This document shows positions 1-7,291 of a stretch of 19,307 nucleotides of DNA, one piece after another (within the stretch, counting starts at the first letter, position 1; every line of letters starts with the position of its first letter). A program made the position numbers and the translations under genes. The DNA lies in contig DAJS01000017.1 in the NCBI GenBank assembly GCA_002496425.1, forward strand, positions 9,322 through 28,628. Reading direction: 5' to 3'. The notes below the pieces were generated by a model. The model worked only from the letters and a program-made list of their open reading frames with translations. It did not search any database and was not told where the DNA came from. Source of the DNA: Acidilobaceae archaeon UBA162 (GTDB lineage Archaea; Thermoproteota; Thermoprotei_A; Sulfolobales; Acidilobaceae).

Positions 1-1134
1 ATCTCTGTCAACGGGACATCCCTTTCGGGCTCAGTAAGGGCTCCCTCAAGCGGAACGTCACTGAGTGTGATCGGGAATACATATATCAACGGCACAGAGC
101 TTGACATAATGGCCTTTGCTAGCTGCAACCCATCGGAGTTCGGCATCTCATTAGCGGGCCCCGCCACGCTGCTCAACTTCACAGGCTCTGAGTCATTTAG
201 CGGCTACGTGTACTCTGGTTGGACACAGCCGCCAGTGCTGCTGCCTGAGGTCCTTGGGCTCACAGGCAACACCACAGGGTGGATGAAGGAGGCAGAGGGT
301 CCTGATGTGGTCATTGGTTCCTCGTGGTACTACAACTACCAGTACAGCGGCAGCGCCGAGGGGTGGGGCACTACCACAGGTCCCGTAGAGCTCGCTGCGG
401 CCTACAATAAGGGGTTCTATGGGACCTACCACGGCGTCTCCCTTGTTGCTAACCTGACTGTTCTCGTTTTCCAGTTCACAGGCATGGCCAGCGCCAGGCT
501 CCAGCTGCCCTATCCTGTCAGCTACTGGGCGCTAAAGGTCCTGTGGAGCTCTGGGAGCCCAATAACTGAGGCATCTGCTGAGACTGACGAAATCGCAGAC
601 CTCCCAACCCTGATGTTCGAGACGCCATATGGTAATGTGACCAGAACCATAGGCACGTCACCTGAGACCTTCTACTTACCATTCTATGGTCTGGTCGTCA
701 GGTCTCCTGAGCCCCCGCTGCCCGTTGAGACAATAGGGCTCAGGTATAACACCACATATACCTATGGTGCTCAGGGCGCTGCCATAAAGGCCTACCTCTG
801 GGCCTATAGACTCCCTGAACCTATTATTGTGCCCTTTGACCCCATGGCCTTCATCAACGATAGCCATGAGTCATACCTGCTGGTGGTGCCGGTGGCCAAC
901 GACTCAACCGGGCTTTACGTGAACGGGGTCTATGAGCCCGGCCCTGTGGTAGCTGCCCCGCTCGGCTCGCAGCTGGCTGGCGCGCTGAACCCGGAGGCCG
1001 CCAACATGACTGTTCAGGCCCAGATCTCAGTAGGAGCCTGGGAACCCGTTAATACGACTTGGCTTAACCTAACGGCTGGGGCCTATGAGCTCTACGCTGG
1101 CAACGGCAGGATCTTTGTGTTGGTTACTTCGTAG
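1..1134 (+). CDS. Unrecognised secreted/surface glycoprotein, 5'-truncated
   Basis: The frame is open from the first base of the window to a TAG at 1132-1134, so this is the last 377 codons of a longer gene; the GTG at 67 is probably internal. I do not recognise the family. The visible part is rich in Thr, Ser, Gly, Tyr and Pro, poor in Lys, and carries about a dozen N-x-S/T sequons (for example at 'NGT', 'NTT', 'NLT', 'NDS'), which is typical of N-glycosylated exported crenarchaeal proteins. I see no catalytic motif and no C-terminal membrane helix; it ends in an ordinary beta-like stretch. Any signal peptide would lie outside the window. A secreted protease, a sugar-binding protein or an S-layer-associated protein are all possible, and none is supported by a motif. 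The nucleotidyltransferase gene starts 33 nt downstream on the same strand. Confidence 0.75.
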   Translation: MSVNGTSLSGSVRAPSSGTSLSVIGNTYINGTELDIMAFASCNPSEFGISLAGPATLLNFTGSESFSGYVYSGWTQPPVLLPEVLGLTGNTTGWMKEAEGPDVVIGSSWYYNYQYSGSAEGWGTTTGPVELAAAYNKGFYGTYHGVSLVANLTVLVFQFTGMASARLQLPYPVSYWALKVLWSSGSPITEASAETDEIADLPTLMFETPYGNVTRTIGTSPETFYLPFYGLVVRSPEPPLPVETIGLRYNTTYTYGAQGAAIKAYLWAYRLPEPIIVPFDPMAFINDSHESYLLVVPVANDSTGLYVNGVYEPGPVVAAPLGSQLAGALNPEAANMTVQAQISVGAWEPVNTTWLNLTAGAYELYAGNGRIFVLVTS

Positions 1135-1167
1135 AGGAAATAAGGCCCAGGCACAGGGTGGCAGCCG

Positions 1168-1869
1168 ATGAGCGTAGAGCGCCTAGGCGCCGAGGTAGTC
1201 TACAACGAGGAGCGCTGGAGGCTCTTGAGGGAGAAGAGAGCTAAGGCCCTATTGGTTATGTCAGCCCTTAGGCTCCAGTCCTACGTCTTTGGCAGCGTGG
1301 CCAGAGGTGACGTTGATAATGACAGTGATATTGACATAATTATCCCAGATCCCGTACCTCCGTACCTCGTCGAGTTCCGCCTCGAGGCTGCGGGGCTCAG
1401 AGCCTACGGGAAGGAGATAGTTCAGGCCACCCCCTCCTACGTTCCCAAGGCCTACATATATCTTGACCCTGACGAGGAGGTAGTGGTCAGCTTTCCTCTG
1501 GCCAGACCAAGGCCAAGGGAGCAGAGCTTCTATAAGTGGGGAGGCATAGTTGACGCGGCTGGCATCTCGAGGGGGCTCAGAGTCCCAGGGGTCAGCAAGG
1601 ATCTCACAGTGATAGTGCCAACTGAGAGGGGCCACGTGGAGTTCCCGGTGCTTGGTCATGAGGCCGAGGCGGCAAGGGTTGTTGGAGTTGAGTTGGATGT
1701 GATACTCGAGAGGGAGCAGGTGCTGGGGAGAAGGAGGGAGATGGGACGCACGGGTACCTTCCTAGACGCTGAGGTTCCACCTGACCAGCCCCTGGAGGAA
1801 GTCATAAGGGAGCTGGCCAAGAGGAACGAGTTCTTCAGGAGGTCCCTGGTCTCTAGACAGGCTTATTAA
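1168..1869 (+). CDS. Predicted nucleotidyltransferase, minimal NTase (DNA pol beta-like) fold
   Basis: A 233-residue protein with the nucleotidyltransferase signature G-S-V-A-R-G at residues 42-47 followed by S-D-I-D-I at 53-57, so D54 and D56 are the expected metal ligands. A third acidic ligand may lie in the acidic strand around residues 100-104. It is longer than toxin-antitoxin MNT proteins (about 100 aa) and has a C-terminal region of about 120 residues that I do not recognise. The length and layout match the archaeal 'predicted nucleotidyltransferase' group (COG1665-like, from memory). The substrate is unknown. The ATG at 1168 is preceded by a Shine-Dalgarno-like GGGTGG at 1157-1162. 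Its TAA overlaps the ribH ATG (TAATG), so it is probably translated with the riboflavin genes. No HEPN or MNT-antitoxin partner is adjacent, which argues against a toxin-antitoxin role. Confidence 0.8.
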   Translation: MSVERLGAEVVYNEERWRLLREKRAKALLVMSALRLQSYVFGSVARGDVDNDSDIDIIIPDPVPPYLVEFRLEAAGLRAYGKEIVQATPSYVPKAYIYLDPDEEVVVSFPLARPRPREQSFYKWGGIVDAAGISRGLRVPGVSKDLTVIVPTERGHVEFPVLGHEAEAARVVGVELDVILEREQVLGRRREMGRTGTFLDAEVPPDQPLEEVIRELAKRNEFFRRSLVSRQAY

Positions 1870-2375
1870 TGAGGGCTCGCGTCAACGCTGGGATCGCCTT
1901 GAGCTCCCAGCAGGGACAGCCAGTTAGGATCGCATTGGTGGTGTCTGAGTTTAACTATGACATAACCAAGATGATGGAGGAGAAGGCCCTCAGCCACGCA
2001 AAATTCCTAGGCGTTGAGGTTCCCATAGTGCTCAGGGTCCCTGGCTTCTACGACGCGCCCTACGGAGTTAAACAGGTGATAGCGCTGGACTACGTCGATG
2101 CTGTGGCAGTGATAGGAGCGGTGATACAGGGGCAGACAAAGCACGACGAGCTTGTGGCCAACCAGGCCGCCAGGATGCTGCTTGACCTGAGCATACAGTA
2201 CGACAAGCCGGTTACACTGGGAGTTATAGGGCCAGGGGCCTCCAGGGCCCAGGCCCAGGAAAGGATAGAGGAGTACTCGAGGAGAGCCGTGGAGGCCGCC
2301 GTCAAGCTGGTCAGGAGGAGGCGTGCCCTAGGCCAGGTCAAGTATGTGAGCGGCCAGACGCTGGTGGTGGAGTGA
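1869..2375 (+). CDS. ribH: 6,7-dimethyl-8-ribityllumazine synthase
   Basis: Condenses 5-amino-6-ribitylaminouracil with 3,4-dihydroxy-2-butanone 4-phosphate to give lumazine, the penultimate step of riboflavin synthesis; the family forms 60-mers or pentamers in the cytoplasm. The 168 residues follow the archaeal RibH pattern: S-E-F-N at 26-29 (substrate stacking Phe), P-G-F-Y-D-A-P at 58-64 (the bacterial PGAFELP region), the catalytic-His loop I-Q-G-Q-T-K-H-D-E at 86-94 (H92), and G-P-G near 121-123 with Q-A-Q-E-R at 128-132. Similarity to the Methanocaldococcus enzyme is clear from memory. The ATG overlaps the stop of the upstream gene. About 18 residues precede the conserved core, more than usual, so an internal TTG near 1899 is an alternative start. 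arfA follows after 7 nt. Confidence 0.95.
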   Translation: MRARVNAGIALSSQQGQPVRIALVVSEFNYDITKMMEEKALSHAKFLGVEVPIVLRVPGFYDAPYGVKQVIALDYVDAVAVIGAVIQGQTKHDELVANQAARMLLDLSIQYDKPVTLGVIGPGASRAQAQERIEEYSRRAVEAAVKLVRRRRALGQVKYVSGQTLVVE

Positions 2376-2382
2376 GGGCCAA

Positions 2383-3093
2383 ATGGCAAGCGTCAGGTTC
2401 ACGCTTCTTGAGCTAGCCGGCTACAGGCCCTGGACCGAGCTGCTGGGAAGTGATAGGGAGTGGAGGATACAGGAGCAGCAGTCCATGATCTACGTTGAGG
2501 CCCAAAGGGCTGCTGCCAGGGTAGGGGCGCTGGCAATACCCCTCAGGTACGACTACCTGCTCCTGTTGACTAGTAACGTCTCTGAGGATGAGATAACAGA
2601 TGTAGTTGACGCTATCCGCTCCGTCTCGCCAGTGGATGTCAGGCAGGCCTCGGGCTGCGGTAAGACCCCTATGGAGGCAGTCTCAAAGGCCTTCTCTGGC
2701 CTTAGGGGTAGAGCCCAGGCCTCTGATTCCTGTCACGACGAGGTTGCAGTGCTGGCTCACGTTGACATAGACGACATCACTGGCCTCACTGAGTCCACAG
2801 ACCCCGTCACGGCCTTCCTCAGCGTCCAGAGGCTGCTCTGGAGGCTGGTAGAGCTGGGGAGTCCAGCAGGAGCCATAGTTCAGTACCTGGGCGGCGACAA
2901 CATAATGGTCCTCATGCCTGCCGAGGGCTTTGAAGGGCTGGCAGATAACATAGCAGGGCTAGCTGATGTCAAGGCAGGCATAGGGGTGGCGCCGAGGGGA
3001 AGGGAGGCGTCGGCGTTGGCTACTAGGGCTCTGGACGAGATAAGGGCCAACAGGTCCCTTGGGCCTGTGAGGGTGCTGAGGGCCTCTCAGTAG
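2383..3093 (+). CDS. arfA: GTP cyclohydrolase III (archaeal, riboflavin/F420 pathway)
   Basis: Opens GTP to 2-amino-5-formylamino-6-ribosylamino-4(3H)-pyrimidinone 5'-phosphate, the first step of archaeal riboflavin and F420 synthesis (family typified by MJ0145, also called gch3). The 236 residues show the duplicated cyclase-like fold: an N-terminal half with R-Y-D-Y at 55-58 (R-F-D-N in the Methanocaldococcus enzyme), then A-H-V-D-I-D-D-I-T-G at 125-134, the G-G-D-N turn at 170-173, and V-K-A-G-I-G at 196-201 leading into a helix. The length is slightly shorter than the roughly 265 aa of methanogen homologues; the difference appears to be an absent C-terminal extension. ATG start with GAGTGAGGG (ribosome-binding-like) overlapping the ribH stop, so the two genes are probably co-translated. 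Its last 7 nt overlap the end of the convergent gene on the minus strand. Confidence 0.92.
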   Translation: MASVRFTLLELAGYRPWTELLGSDREWRIQEQQSMIYVEAQRAAARVGALAIPLRYDYLLLLTSNVSEDEITDVVDAIRSVSPVDVRQASGCGKTPMEAVSKAFSGLRGRAQASDSCHDEVAVLAHVDIDDITGLTESTDPVTAFLSVQRLLWRLVELGSPAGAIVQYLGGDNIMVLMPAEGFEGLADNIAGLADVKAGIGVAPRGREASALATRALDEIRANRSLGPVRVLRASQ

Positions 3094-3557
3094 ACCACAC
3101 CCCTCACCGCTACTGAGACAGGACCACCCCTTGATGGTCTCCACGAAATCTCAGGCCTATCGGCCATGGGGCCTGCCAGCTCTGCCAGCCCCTCCTCCTC
3201 CATGCCTATCCAGATCTTAGCCCAGGCCCTAAGCACGTCGTTGTCACTTAGGTTCCTGGGGGTTCCGGGCCCCAGGAGCTCAAGGCTTGTCGACACCGTG
3301 ACCCTTGATATGGGTGTCGCGGGGTTACATGTGTAGACAAGCACGAGGCCCCCGAAGACTGTGGCAAACCACCTTGATTTTCTAATAGGGTCCCACGAGG
3401 GATCAGGTTCAAGGGGGCTCAGGGATCTCATGAGGGCCTCAACCCTTGAAGCCACCACAGGATCTGGCTCAATAGGAGCCCCGTTAAGGGCCGCGGCCAC
3501 CGCGAGACATCTAGAGGCGGCAAGGACCACGGCCGGCCTCACGGCCAAGGCTGGCAC
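3087..3557 (-). CDS. Hypothetical protein, second gene of a DUF2299-like pair
   Basis: An unrecognised protein of about 156 residues, without membrane segments, signal peptide or a clear motif; it is rich in Ala, Val, Pro and Arg, with one Cys in a V-Y-T-C-N-P stretch. I chose the GTG at 3557, one base after the TGA of the upstream gene (TGA-G-GTG). The in-frame ATG at 3626 would give 179 residues and a 68-nt overlap, and the extra residues look like a frame-shifted shadow of the upstream gene. The open frame, its close packing behind the DUF2299-like gene and the lack of a better frame on the other strand support it as real. Its stop lies inside the last codons of arfA, a 7-nt convergent overlap. 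Function unknown. Confidence 0.6.
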   Translation of the reverse strand: MPALAVRPAVVLAASRCLAVAAALNGAPIEPDPVVASRVEALMRSLSPLEPDPSWDPIRKSRWFATVFGGLVLVYTCNPATPISRVTVSTSLELLGPGTPRNLSDNDVLRAWAKIWIGMEEEGLAELAGPMADRPEISWRPSRGGPVSVAVRGVVY

Positions 3558-3558
3558 C

Positions 3559-4068
3559 TCACATGTGAACCATTGTCGTGCTTGTCGACCCTCCGCCGAT
3601 CTCAGTGTTAAGGTAGTTGACCACATAGAAGTAAGCGTTTACTAGGGTTCTTATAGTATCACCAACTGTTGAGGGGGTCGCGTTGTCCTCGTAGAGCACC
3701 TTGGTCACAGCTATTACGTCAGGCATGCTTGGGTTGCCCTGCTCCGGCTGAATTACGGTCATACATGTAGGACACAGGGCAGCTAGCTGATTGAATAGCT
3801 GGGCCATGGCTTTCATCCTCTCCCTCTCGCCTATGGACGCTATGCTTCCCTTGTGTTGATCTGAGATCTTGATCACCATGTTCATCACAAGCCTCTCAAC
3901 TTTTCCCTTGGGTTTGCTCACAGCTATGTTGAGCTGAAGCCCGTAGGGGGTTCTGGCCACCACGTTCAGAGCCCACTCCACTGGCGCGCCTTGCGACACT
4001 GGCGCCTCATAGACCTCTAGGCTCTCATCCTTGAGCCATTTGATGATTTCATCCTTCTTCAGGGACAA
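3559..4068 (-). CDS. DUF2299-like archaeal conserved protein
   Basis: A 169-residue cytoplasmic protein beginning with an amphipathic stretch (M-S-L-K-K-D-E-I-I-K-W-L) and a W-A-L-N-V-V-A-R-T-P-Y-G-like strand pair, then a helical half and a low-complexity Ser/Thr/Gly tail ending in M-V-H-M. The arrangement (N-terminal helix 'IxxWL', beta sheet, helix pair) resembles the archaeal DUF2299 family as I remember it; no biochemical role is known. A C-x-x-C pair (C-P-T-C) sits near residues 99-102. The start is TTG at 4068, since no ATG or GTG lies nearby in frame. It heads a probable two-gene unit with the hypothetical gene at 3087-3557 and diverges from mtnA across an 80-nt gap holding a symmetric TATA-like element. 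Confidence 0.7.
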   Translation of the reverse strand: MSLKKDEIIKWLKDESLEVYEAPVSQGAPVEWALNVVARTPYGLQLNIAVSKPKGKVERLVMNMVIKISDQHKGSIASIGERERMKAMAQLFNQLAALCPTCMTVIQPEQGNPSMPDVIAVTKVLYEDNATPSTVGDTIRTLVNAYFYVVNYLNTEIGGGSTSTTMVHM

Positions 4069-4099
4069 GGCTTAGCCCTGTTACGCCCCTAGCAGTCGC

Positions 4100-4108
4100 G
4101 CTTAAAGC
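4100..4108. promoter_or_regulatory. Symmetric TATA-like element between divergent DUF2299-like gene and mtnA
   Basis: GCTTAAAGC is an inverted repeat around a central A. It lies 32-40 nt upstream of the minus-strand TTG at 4068, a plausible archaeal TATA position with a leader of about 10 nt. On the plus strand it lies 41-49 nt upstream of the mtnA TTG; mtnA may instead use the weaker TAAGTTAG around 4121-4128. Assigned by position and composition only. Confidence 0.35.
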
Positions 4109-4148
4109 CTGTAGCAGAACTAAGTTAGAACTCAAAGGTGCGTGCGGC

Positions 4149-5258
4149 TTGAGGCTCGAGATAGACGACCTCGTAGCCAGGATTGAGAGGCTCAGGGAGT
4201 ATCTCACTATAAAGAGCCTCTACTGGGACTTTGACGCTAACGAGTTCGTCTGGCTCGACACTAGGCAGATACCCTGGAGCGAGGTCTACGTCAGGACTAG
4301 GGACTATAGAAGGGTGGCCCAAGCAATAAAGGACATGGAGATCCGCGGCGCCCCGGCCATAGGGATTTCGGCCGCCTTTGGCATGGCGCTTGCGGCCATG
4401 TATTCTAGAGCTACCAGCGTTGACGCGCTCCTGAGTGACCTGTCACAAGCCAGGGAGGTTCTAGCCTCAACGAGGCCAACGGCGTTCAACCTGTTCTGGG
4501 CCCTTGACCGCTCGTGGGCTGCCGCCAAGAGAGCTGCGGAGGCTGAGAAGGACGCTGATGCAGTTAGGGCCTCAGTCCTCAGGGAGGCCCTGACCATGTA
4601 TGTTGAGGATGTCGAAAGCAACGTAAACATGGGCAGGGCAGGGTCAAAGGTGATTGAGGATGGCATGAGGATAGTGACGCATTGTAATACAGGCTCCCTC
4701 GCTACGGCCGGCTTCGGCACTGCCCTAGGAGTAATAAGGTATGCCTGGCTTGAGGGCAAGAAGATTAAGGTATATGCCGATGAGACCAGGCCCCTGCTCC
4801 AGGGGGCCAGGCTCACGGTCTGGGAGCTAAAGAAGGACGGGATACCTGTGACCTTACTTGTCGACGGGGCCAGCGGCCTTCTCTTTAGGAGAAACATGGC
4901 AGACCTAGCCATAGTGGGCGCCGATAGGATCACGCTGAGTGGCCATGTAGCCAACAAGATAGGCACCTATAACCTGGCACTTGCAGCCAACGCGTCCGGC
5001 AGGCCGTTCTACGTGGCAGCGCCCACTAGCACAGTCCAGCCTGTGGAAGGCGAGGACAAGATAGTTATAGAGGAGAGGAGCCCTGACGAGGTCACGACAG
5101 TCCTCGGCAGGCTGACGATAACCGTTGAGGGGGTGGAAGCCTTTAACCCGGCGTTTGACATTACTCCTCCAGAGCTTATAACTGGTATCATAACTGAAAA
5201 GGGAATTGCAACTAGGCCCTATGAGAAATCCCTCAGGGAAATGTTAGGGCTTAGCTGA
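4149..5258 (+). CDS. mtnA: S-methyl-5-thioribose-1-phosphate isomerase
   Basis: Isomerises the ring aldose methylthioribose 1-phosphate to methylthioribulose 1-phosphate in salvage of methylthioadenosine (and, in some microbes, 5'-deoxyadenosine). The 369 residues have the full family pattern: I-R-G-A-P-A-I-G at 65-72 (phosphate/substrate loop), R-P-T-A-F-N-L-F-W-A at 109-118, T-H-C-N-T-G-S at 177-183 with catalytic Cys179, D-E-T-R-P-L-L-Q-G-A-R at 211-221, V-G-A-D-R at 256-260 with catalytic Asp259, and N-K-I-G-T-Y at 269-274. The N-P-A-F-D-I-T-P near 333-340 and the length favour MtnA over the shorter ribose-1,5-bisphosphate isomerases and eIF2B-like homologues. The start is TTG; an AAAGGTG at 4134-4140 is a reasonable ribosome-binding site. 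icd follows on the same strand with its own promoter. Confidence 0.93.
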   Translation: MRLEIDDLVARIERLREYLTIKSLYWDFDANEFVWLDTRQIPWSEVYVRTRDYRRVAQAIKDMEIRGAPAIGISAAFGMALAAMYSRATSVDALLSDLSQAREVLASTRPTAFNLFWALDRSWAAAKRAAEAEKDADAVRASVLREALTMYVEDVESNVNMGRAGSKVIEDGMRIVTHCNTGSLATAGFGTALGVIRYAWLEGKKIKVYADETRPLLQGARLTVWELKKDGIPVTLLVDGASGLLFRRNMADLAIVGADRITLSGHVANKIGTYNLALAANASGRPFYVAAPTSTVQPVEGEDKIVIEERSPDEVTTVLGRLTITVEGVEAFNPAFDITPPELITGIITEKGIATRPYEKSLREMLGLS

Positions 5259-5275
5259 CATAGCATCATTTAACC

Positions 5276-5283
5276 TTTTAAAT
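5276..5283 (+). promoter_or_regulatory. TATA box of icd
   Basis: TTTTAAAT lies about 36 nt upstream of the icd ATG at 5316. Archaeal transcription usually begins about 25 nt past the TATA centre, here near 5305, giving a leader of roughly 10 nt with no proper Shine-Dalgarno sequence. This fits the short-leader mRNAs common in Crenarchaeota. The start site is inferred, not mapped. Confidence 0.6.
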
Positions 5284-5315
5284 GGCTGACTGCAGACCCT
5301 TTGTTGGGTAGGGCC

Positions 5316-6614
5316 ATGCCCTCACATCCATGTACGGCTGACGAGGTCAAGCCTCCTTCTGAGGGCCAACTGGCCCGCTGGGAGAACGGCAAACTAATAG
5401 TCCCCGATAACCCTATTGTAGCCTACTTCAAGGGCGACGGCACTGGACCGGAGATAGTTGAGGAGGCAATAAAGGTGGTTAACGCTGCCGTGGACAAGGC
5501 GTACGGAGGTACCAGGAGGATAGTCTGGTGGGAGACAGTAGCAGGTGAGGAGGCACAGAAGGAGTGCAACGCACTGCTGCCTGAGGGGACTCTGCAGGCC
5601 TTCAGGCTCGCCAGGATCAACCTGAAGGGTCCGCTCACTACGCCTGTAGGCGGCGGCTACAGAAGTCTCAACGTGTCGCTGAGGATGATTCTGGATCTGT
5701 ATTCAAACGTGAGGCCTATCAAGTGGTACGGACAGCCCACACCTCACTGCCACCCTGATAAGGTTGACTGGGTGGTGTTCAGGGAAAACACAGAGGACGT
5801 CTATGCCGGCATTGAGTGGCCCTGGAACAGCCCTGAGGCTCAGAAGGTGAGGGAGTTCCTTAAGAAGGAATTCGGTATAGAGCTCACTCCTGACACCGGC
5901 ATAGGCATTAAGCCTATCTCTAAGTGGAAGACACAGAGGCATGTCAGGAGAGCCATGGAGTGGGCCATAAGGAACCACTACAGATACGTGACAATAATGC
6001 ACAAGGGCAACATAATGAAGTACACTGAGGGAGCCTTCAGGGAGTGGGCCTATGAGCTGATACTCAACGAGTTCCGTGACTATGTTGTCACCGAAGATGA
6101 GGTCAACAATAAGTATGGCGGTAATGCCCCTGAGGGCAAGATAATAGTTAACGACAGGATCGCCGATAACATGCTACAACAAATAATCACTAGGCCTGCT
6201 GAGTACAACGTCATCGTAACGCCAAACCTAAACGGCGACTACATAAGCGATGAGGCCAACGCCCTCCTTGGCGGCATAGGCATGGCAGCTGGCCTGGACA
6301 TAGGCGATGGCATTGCCGTAGCTGAGCCTGTCCACGGCTCAGCCCCCAAATACGCTGGCCAGCACAAGGTCAATCCAAACGCTGAGATTCTGAGCGCTGC
6401 CTACCTGATAAGCGACTTCATGGGCTGGGTTGAGGTCAGGCCACTAATAGAGTATGCAATAAGGCAAGCCATAGCTAACAAACAGGTAACCTATGACCTG
6501 GCCAGAGAGATGGGCGGCATTAAGCCGTTGCTTAACACTGAGTACACGGACGTCCTAGTAGACTACATAAGGCACGCAGACCTCAAGGAGGTACTGGCCC
6601 AGGCCAGACACTGA
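5316..6614 (+). CDS. icd: Isocitrate dehydrogenase (NADP-dependent type)
   Basis: Oxidatively decarboxylates isocitrate to 2-oxoglutarate in the TCA cycle. The 432 residues match crenarchaeal Icd end to end: G-D-G-T-G-P-E near 40-46, the isocitrate loop S117/N119 in G-Y-R-S-L-N-V, R123, R133 (N-V-R-P), R156 in R-E-N-T-E-D, Tyr163, Lys230 (H-K-G-N), the metal-binding Asp residues in N-D-R-I-A-D (280, 284), and H-G-S-A-P-K-Y at 340-346. Lys345-Tyr346 at the cofactor-ribose position is the NADP signature known from the E. coli enzyme. I start at the ATG at 5316 because Aeropyrum Icd, as I recall it, begins with the same short M-x-S-x-P-C-T motif; two TTG codons at 5301-5306 would add up to five residues. 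Convergent with the HAD gene across 14 nt. Confidence 0.96.
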   Translation: MPSHPCTADEVKPPSEGQLARWENGKLIVPDNPIVAYFKGDGTGPEIVEEAIKVVNAAVDKAYGGTRRIVWWETVAGEEAQKECNALLPEGTLQAFRLARINLKGPLTTPVGGGYRSLNVSLRMILDLYSNVRPIKWYGQPTPHCHPDKVDWVVFRENTEDVYAGIEWPWNSPEAQKVREFLKKEFGIELTPDTGIGIKPISKWKTQRHVRRAMEWAIRNHYRYVTIMHKGNIMKYTEGAFREWAYELILNEFRDYVVTEDEVNNKYGGNAPEGKIIVNDRIADNMLQQIITRPAEYNVIVTPNLNGDYISDEANALLGGIGMAAGLDIGDGIAVAEPVHGSAPKYAGQHKVNPNAEILSAAYLISDFMGWVEVRPLIEYAIRQAIANKQVTYDLAREMGGIKPLLNTEYTDVLVDYIRHADLKEVLAQARH

Positions 6615-6628
6615 GGCCTTAGCTAGCT

Positions 6629-7291
6629 TCAGGCATCTTTTTGCCTTTCTATTATCTGGAGTAGTTCACAGATTTCGCTGAGTGAACGCACCTTGTACTT
6701 AGCTATACTGTTAAGGGCCCTATCGTCTCCAAAGGCCACTGGGTAGCCAACAATTCTCATTGCGTCAGCGTCCCAGGCCGAGTCCCCCACGTACATGGTA
6801 GCCTCAGGGCTCACCTCCAGCTGGCCAAGCAAATAGCGTAGTGCCTTGACCTTGGTGACGCCCACCACCGGCAGGCCGCCCGGTACCAGCCTCCACTCCT
6901 TGTCAAACCTCAGCACATTGGCCATCCAGGCCTCGGCCCCAACCACGGCTGCCACTCTGGCCACCAGAAGGTCTATGCCACCACTCAGCAGCGCCACTCT
7001 CTTGCCCATCCTGTGGATACATCTGCTCACGTCACTTGCATCCCTCCTTATGGGGATACCTGAGAGGATCCTCTCTAGATCCCACCTGGTTATCTTGCCT
7101 CCTGTAGCCTCCACCCAGAGTGAGGTGTCAAGTTCCATCCACTTCTCATAGTCTATCTCACCCCTCTCAAACATCTCAGCATACTTCTTGGCCCTATCAG
7201 CGACACCCAGGGCCTCATGAACGAAGGCCCAGCTGCTTCTGACCTCAGTTAGGACCCCATCTACGTCAAACACTACAAGCCTTATCTTCAA
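6629..7291 (-). CDS. HAD-superfamily phosphatase, phosphoserine-phosphatase-like (subfamily IB)
   Basis: A 220-residue phosphohydrolase with all four HAD motifs: motif I D-V-D-G-V-L at 9-14 (nucleophile D9, acid/base D11), motif II L-L-S-G-G-I-D with S103, motif III Lys147 or Lys149 in V-T-K-V-K-A, and motif IV V-G-D-S-A-W-D-A-D near 168-176. A helical type-1 cap at about residues 20-85 resembles phosphoserine phosphatases, so SerB activity is possible but not shown; other small phosphomonoesters are equally possible. The TTG start at 7291 overlaps the TGA of the upstream DUF123 gene in a TTGA junction, so translation is probably coupled and the two proteins may act together. It ends 14 nt from the convergent icd. 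Confidence 0.88.
   Translation of the reverse strand: MKIRLVVFDVDGVLTEVRSSWAFVHEALGVADRAKKYAEMFERGEIDYEKWMELDTSLWVEATGGKITRWDLERILSGIPIRRDASDVSRCIHRMGKRVALLSGGIDLLVARVAAVVGAEAWMANVLRFDKEWRLVPGGLPVVGVTKVKALRYLLGQLEVSPEATMYVGDSAWDADAMRIVGYPVAFGDDRALNSIAKYKVRSLSEICELLQIIERQKDA

Noticed and set aside
1168..1869. MNT-HEPN toxin-antitoxin module
   Set aside because: The nucleotidyltransferase is much longer than an MNT antitoxin and has no HEPN-like neighbour; its partners are riboflavin genes.
3361..3645. Plus-strand 94-codon frame
   Set aside because: Entirely antisense to the minus-strand pair, with no family resemblance and no ribosome-binding site; a shadow frame.
4304..4966. Minus-strand 220-codon frame opposite mtnA
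   Set aside because: Ser/Ala/Leu-rich composition typical of the complement of a GC-rich gene; mtnA on the other strand is certain.
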